Source: Pelagerythrobacter marinus (GTDB lineage: Bacteria > Pseudomonadota > Alphaproteobacteria > Sphingomonadales > Sphingomonadaceae). Taken from it: a DNA stretch of 64,000 nucleotides. Of the stretch, positions 62,667 through 64,000 are shown piece after piece; position 1 is the first letter of the stretch; each line of letters opens with the position of its first letter. A program made the translations under genes and the position numbers. The notes under the pieces were generated by a model. The model made no database searches and was not told the origin of the DNA. It worked only from the letters and a program-made list of their open reading frames with translations. The stretch is from assembly GCF_009827515.1 (NCBI RefSeq), contig NZ_WTYO01000005.1:62001-126000 (forward strand). Reading direction: 5' to 3'.

Positions 62667-63644
62667 TCACGGCAGCAGGACGGTCGCCCCGACCGTCTGC
62701 CGCCCTTCAAGCGCCTCGTGCGCGCGAGCCGCGTCCTCGAGCGGGAAACGCTGGCCGATGTGCACGGTGAGCACGCCCTTGCGGATCATTTCGAACACGC
62801 GCTCGGTGCCCGCGCGCACCTCCTCCGGATTGGAATAGTAGTCCCACAGCATCGGCCGGGTGTTGTAGAGCGAGCCCTTCGTCGCAAGAATGCCGAGGTT
62901 GACGCCGCCCACCGGCGCGTCGGCGTTGCCGAAGCTGACGATCAGCCCCCGCTTGCCGCAACTGTCGAGCGACGCCTCCCAGGTCGCCAGGCCCACGCCG
63001 TCGAATACGACGCGAACGCCCGCGCCCCCGGTGATCTCCCGCACCCGCGCCGCAATGTCCTCATCGCGCGAGCTTATGACGTGGTCGGCGCCGGCGGCTC
63101 TCGCGATCTCCGCCTTTTCCGCCGTGCTGGCCGTGCCGATCACGGTTGCCCCGACGTGCTTCAGCCACTGGACGAGATACTGGCCGGTTGCCCCGGCCGC
63201 CGCGTGAACCAGCACGGGCCAGCCGCTCTCGACCTTGGCGCAGCGCTCGATCAGGAACTCCGCGGTGCAGCCCTTCACCATCACCGCGGCCGCAGTCTCA
63301 TCGTCGATGTCGTCGGGCAGCCGCACGAGATCGGCGGCCTGATAGAGGCGCGCGGTCGCATAGGTGCCGAGCGGCGGCTTCATCACGGCGACGCGATCAC
63401 CCGGGGCGACCTGGGTCACCCCCTCCCCCACCGCCTCGACGACGCCGGCCGCCTCGATGCCGAGCCCGGTCGGAAGTTCGGCCGGATAGATCCCCGCACG
63501 GTAGTAGGTGTCGATGAAGTTGAGGCCGACCGCGCTATGCCGGACCAGCGCCTCGCCCGGTGCGGGTGCGGGCAACGTGAGGTCCTGCCATTCGATGACC
63601 TCGGGTCCGCCGCATTGCCGGATGATCGCCACTCGTGCATGCAT
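62667..63644 (-). CDS. Quinone oxidoreductase (zeta-crystallin-like MDR family)
   Basis: 325 aa. It is a zinc-free medium-chain reductase: GLNFIDTYYRAGIYP, the nucleotide motif HAAAGATGQYLVQWLKHVGA and GSLYNTRPMLWDYY are typical. NADPH-dependent one-electron or enone reduction is expected. ATG 63644 has GAGGAGAACG upstream. Divergent from a DUF1330 gene, with operator site 5 between them. Confidence 0.88.
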   Translation of the reverse strand: MHARVAIIRQCGGPEVIEWQDLTLPAPAPGEALVRHSAVGLNFIDTYYRAGIYPAELPTGLGIEAAGVVEAVGEGVTQVAPGDRVAVMKPPLGTYATARLYQAADLVRLPDDIDDETAAAVMVKGCTAEFLIERCAKVESGWPVLVHAAAGATGQYLVQWLKHVGATVIGTASTAEKAEIARAAGADHVISSRDEDIAARVREITGGAGVRVVFDGVGLATWEASLDSCGKRGLIVSFGNADAPVGGVNLGILATKGSLYNTRPMLWDYYSNPEEVRAGTERVFEMIRKGVLTVHIGQRFPLEDAARAHEALEGRQTVGATVLLP

Positions 63645-63717
63645 GTCGTTCTCCTCGTCAAATCCGTTCACGGCCGCTTTCCCTCGCCACCCTTTGCATT
63701 GCAAGCGAATTCCCGTA

Positions 63718-63733
63718 ATTTGTCCGGACAATT
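63718..63733. promoter_or_regulatory. Operator-like palindrome, site 5 (divergent promoter)
   Basis: ATTTGTCCGGACAATT, core TTGTCCGGACAA at 63720-63731. It lies 75 bp from the quinone oxidoreductase ATG and 16 bp from the DUF1330 ATG, with the RBS AAGGAG between. It extends the regulon to the right edge of the window and probably beyond. Confidence 0.8.
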
Positions 63734-63747
63734 CTAAGGAGACCCCG

Positions 63748-64000
63748 ATGCCTGCCTATGTGATCGTAACCGCCGTCGTCGCCGACAGAGACGCATTCCT
63801 CGCCTCCGGCTACCCGGGCGCCGCCGCCGAGTTGGTGACCAAGTTCGGGGGTCGATATCTTCTGCGCGGTCCCGGGGCGGAGCGCCTGGAAGGGGACTTC
63901 GGCGACAATGCCTCGATCGTCATCTCGGAGTGGCCCGACAAGGACGCCGCGCGGCGGTTCTGGAATTCGCCCGAGTACGCCGAGGTCAAGAAGCTGCGCG
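63748..64000 (+). CDS. DUF1330 family protein (partial)
   Basis: Only the first 84 codons are present. PAYVIVTAVVADRDAF and YLLRGPGAERLEGDF, then SIVISEWPDKDAARRFWNSPEY, are typical of DUF1330 (PF07045), a dimeric ferredoxin-like fold of unknown role. Strong RBS AAGGAGA. Regulated with the divergent reductase, probably via site 5. Confidence 0.85.
   Translation, partial: MPAYVIVTAVVADRDAFLASGYPGAAAELVTKFGGRYLLRGPGAERLEGDFGDNASIVISEWPDKDAARRFWNSPEYAEVKKLR

Overview
The window looks like a chromosomal segment of a high-GC alphaproteobacterium, most likely Sphingomonadales and perhaps Erythrobacteraceae. This rests on the neighbourhoods metX-metW next to hisC-tyrA, ftsE-ftsX-ydcF-plsC divergent from an MJ0042 zinc-ribbon protein, and a glutathione-dependent formaldehyde set. 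No 16S or other species marker is present, so the placement is an inference.

Bases 1 to about 20,000 are ordinary chromosome. In order: the end of hflC, a DegP/HtrA protease, a class A penicillin-binding protein, msrB, a glutathione S-transferase, two small exported proteins, an aldehyde dehydrogenase, formaldehyde detoxification (adhC, a VOC protein, ProX, fghA), a DUF1993 protein, metW-metX, hisC-tyrA, plsC-ydcF-ftsX-ftsE, a zinc-ribbon protein, and tRNA-Leu(GAG).

Bases 20,023 to about 24,300, immediately 3' of that tRNA, hold an integration module and scrap. It contains a large serine recombinase with DUF2924 and DUF3489 partners, a truncated IS110 transposase, an AlpA-like remnant and low-confidence small ORFs. 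This stretch has visibly lower GC and broken frames.

Bases 24,377 to the right edge form one large catabolic island of more than 35 genes in tightly overlapping operons. Operon I (24,424-29,590, rightward): two membrane proteins, a lipoprotein cytochrome c, a DUF3598-like protein, a VOC protein, an unknown and a VAO-type flavoprotein. Operon II (35,795-29,618, leftward): a two-domain alpha/beta hydrolase, a second DUF3598-like protein, LeuC/LeuD-like hydro-lyase, an HMG-CoA-lyase-like protein and a CaiB CoA-transferase. Operon III (35,879-39,799, rightward): an isochorismatase-like amidohydrolase, two PuuE-like hydrolases and an aldehyde dehydrogenase. Operon IV (47,957-39,815, leftward): TonB receptor, MFS transporter, second flavoprotein, an unusual nitrilase-family protein, a methyltransferase and a small coiled-coil protein. 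Operon V (48,177-53,015, rightward): CitE, MaoC, acyl-CoA dehydrogenase and two CaiB proteins. A GntR/HutC regulator (53,778-53,029) diverges from operon VI (53,822-62,660): two MmgE/PrpD proteins, a PaaK-like ligase, an amidase, a HapK-like protein, an SDR, a third PuuE-like hydrolase, an enoyl-CoA hydratase and a VOC protein. A quinone oxidoreductase and a DUF1330 protein diverge at the right edge.

The main discovery is a perfect palindrome, TTGTCCGGACAA, present five times in the bases checked. Every copy lies just upstream of an operon or divergent gene pair of the island. It is the likely operator of one regulator, plausibly the island's GntR/HutC protein. The enzyme set (cyclic-imide/allantoinase-type hydrolases, half-amidase-type amidohydrolase, amidase, then CoA transfer, dehydrogenation, hydration and C-C lysis of C4-type diacids) suggests catabolism of a nitrogen heterocycle or cyclic imide through alkylated succinate, maleate or malate intermediates. 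The substrate is not determinable from sequence alone; tetrapyrrole- or prodiginine-type maleimides are one speculative candidate.
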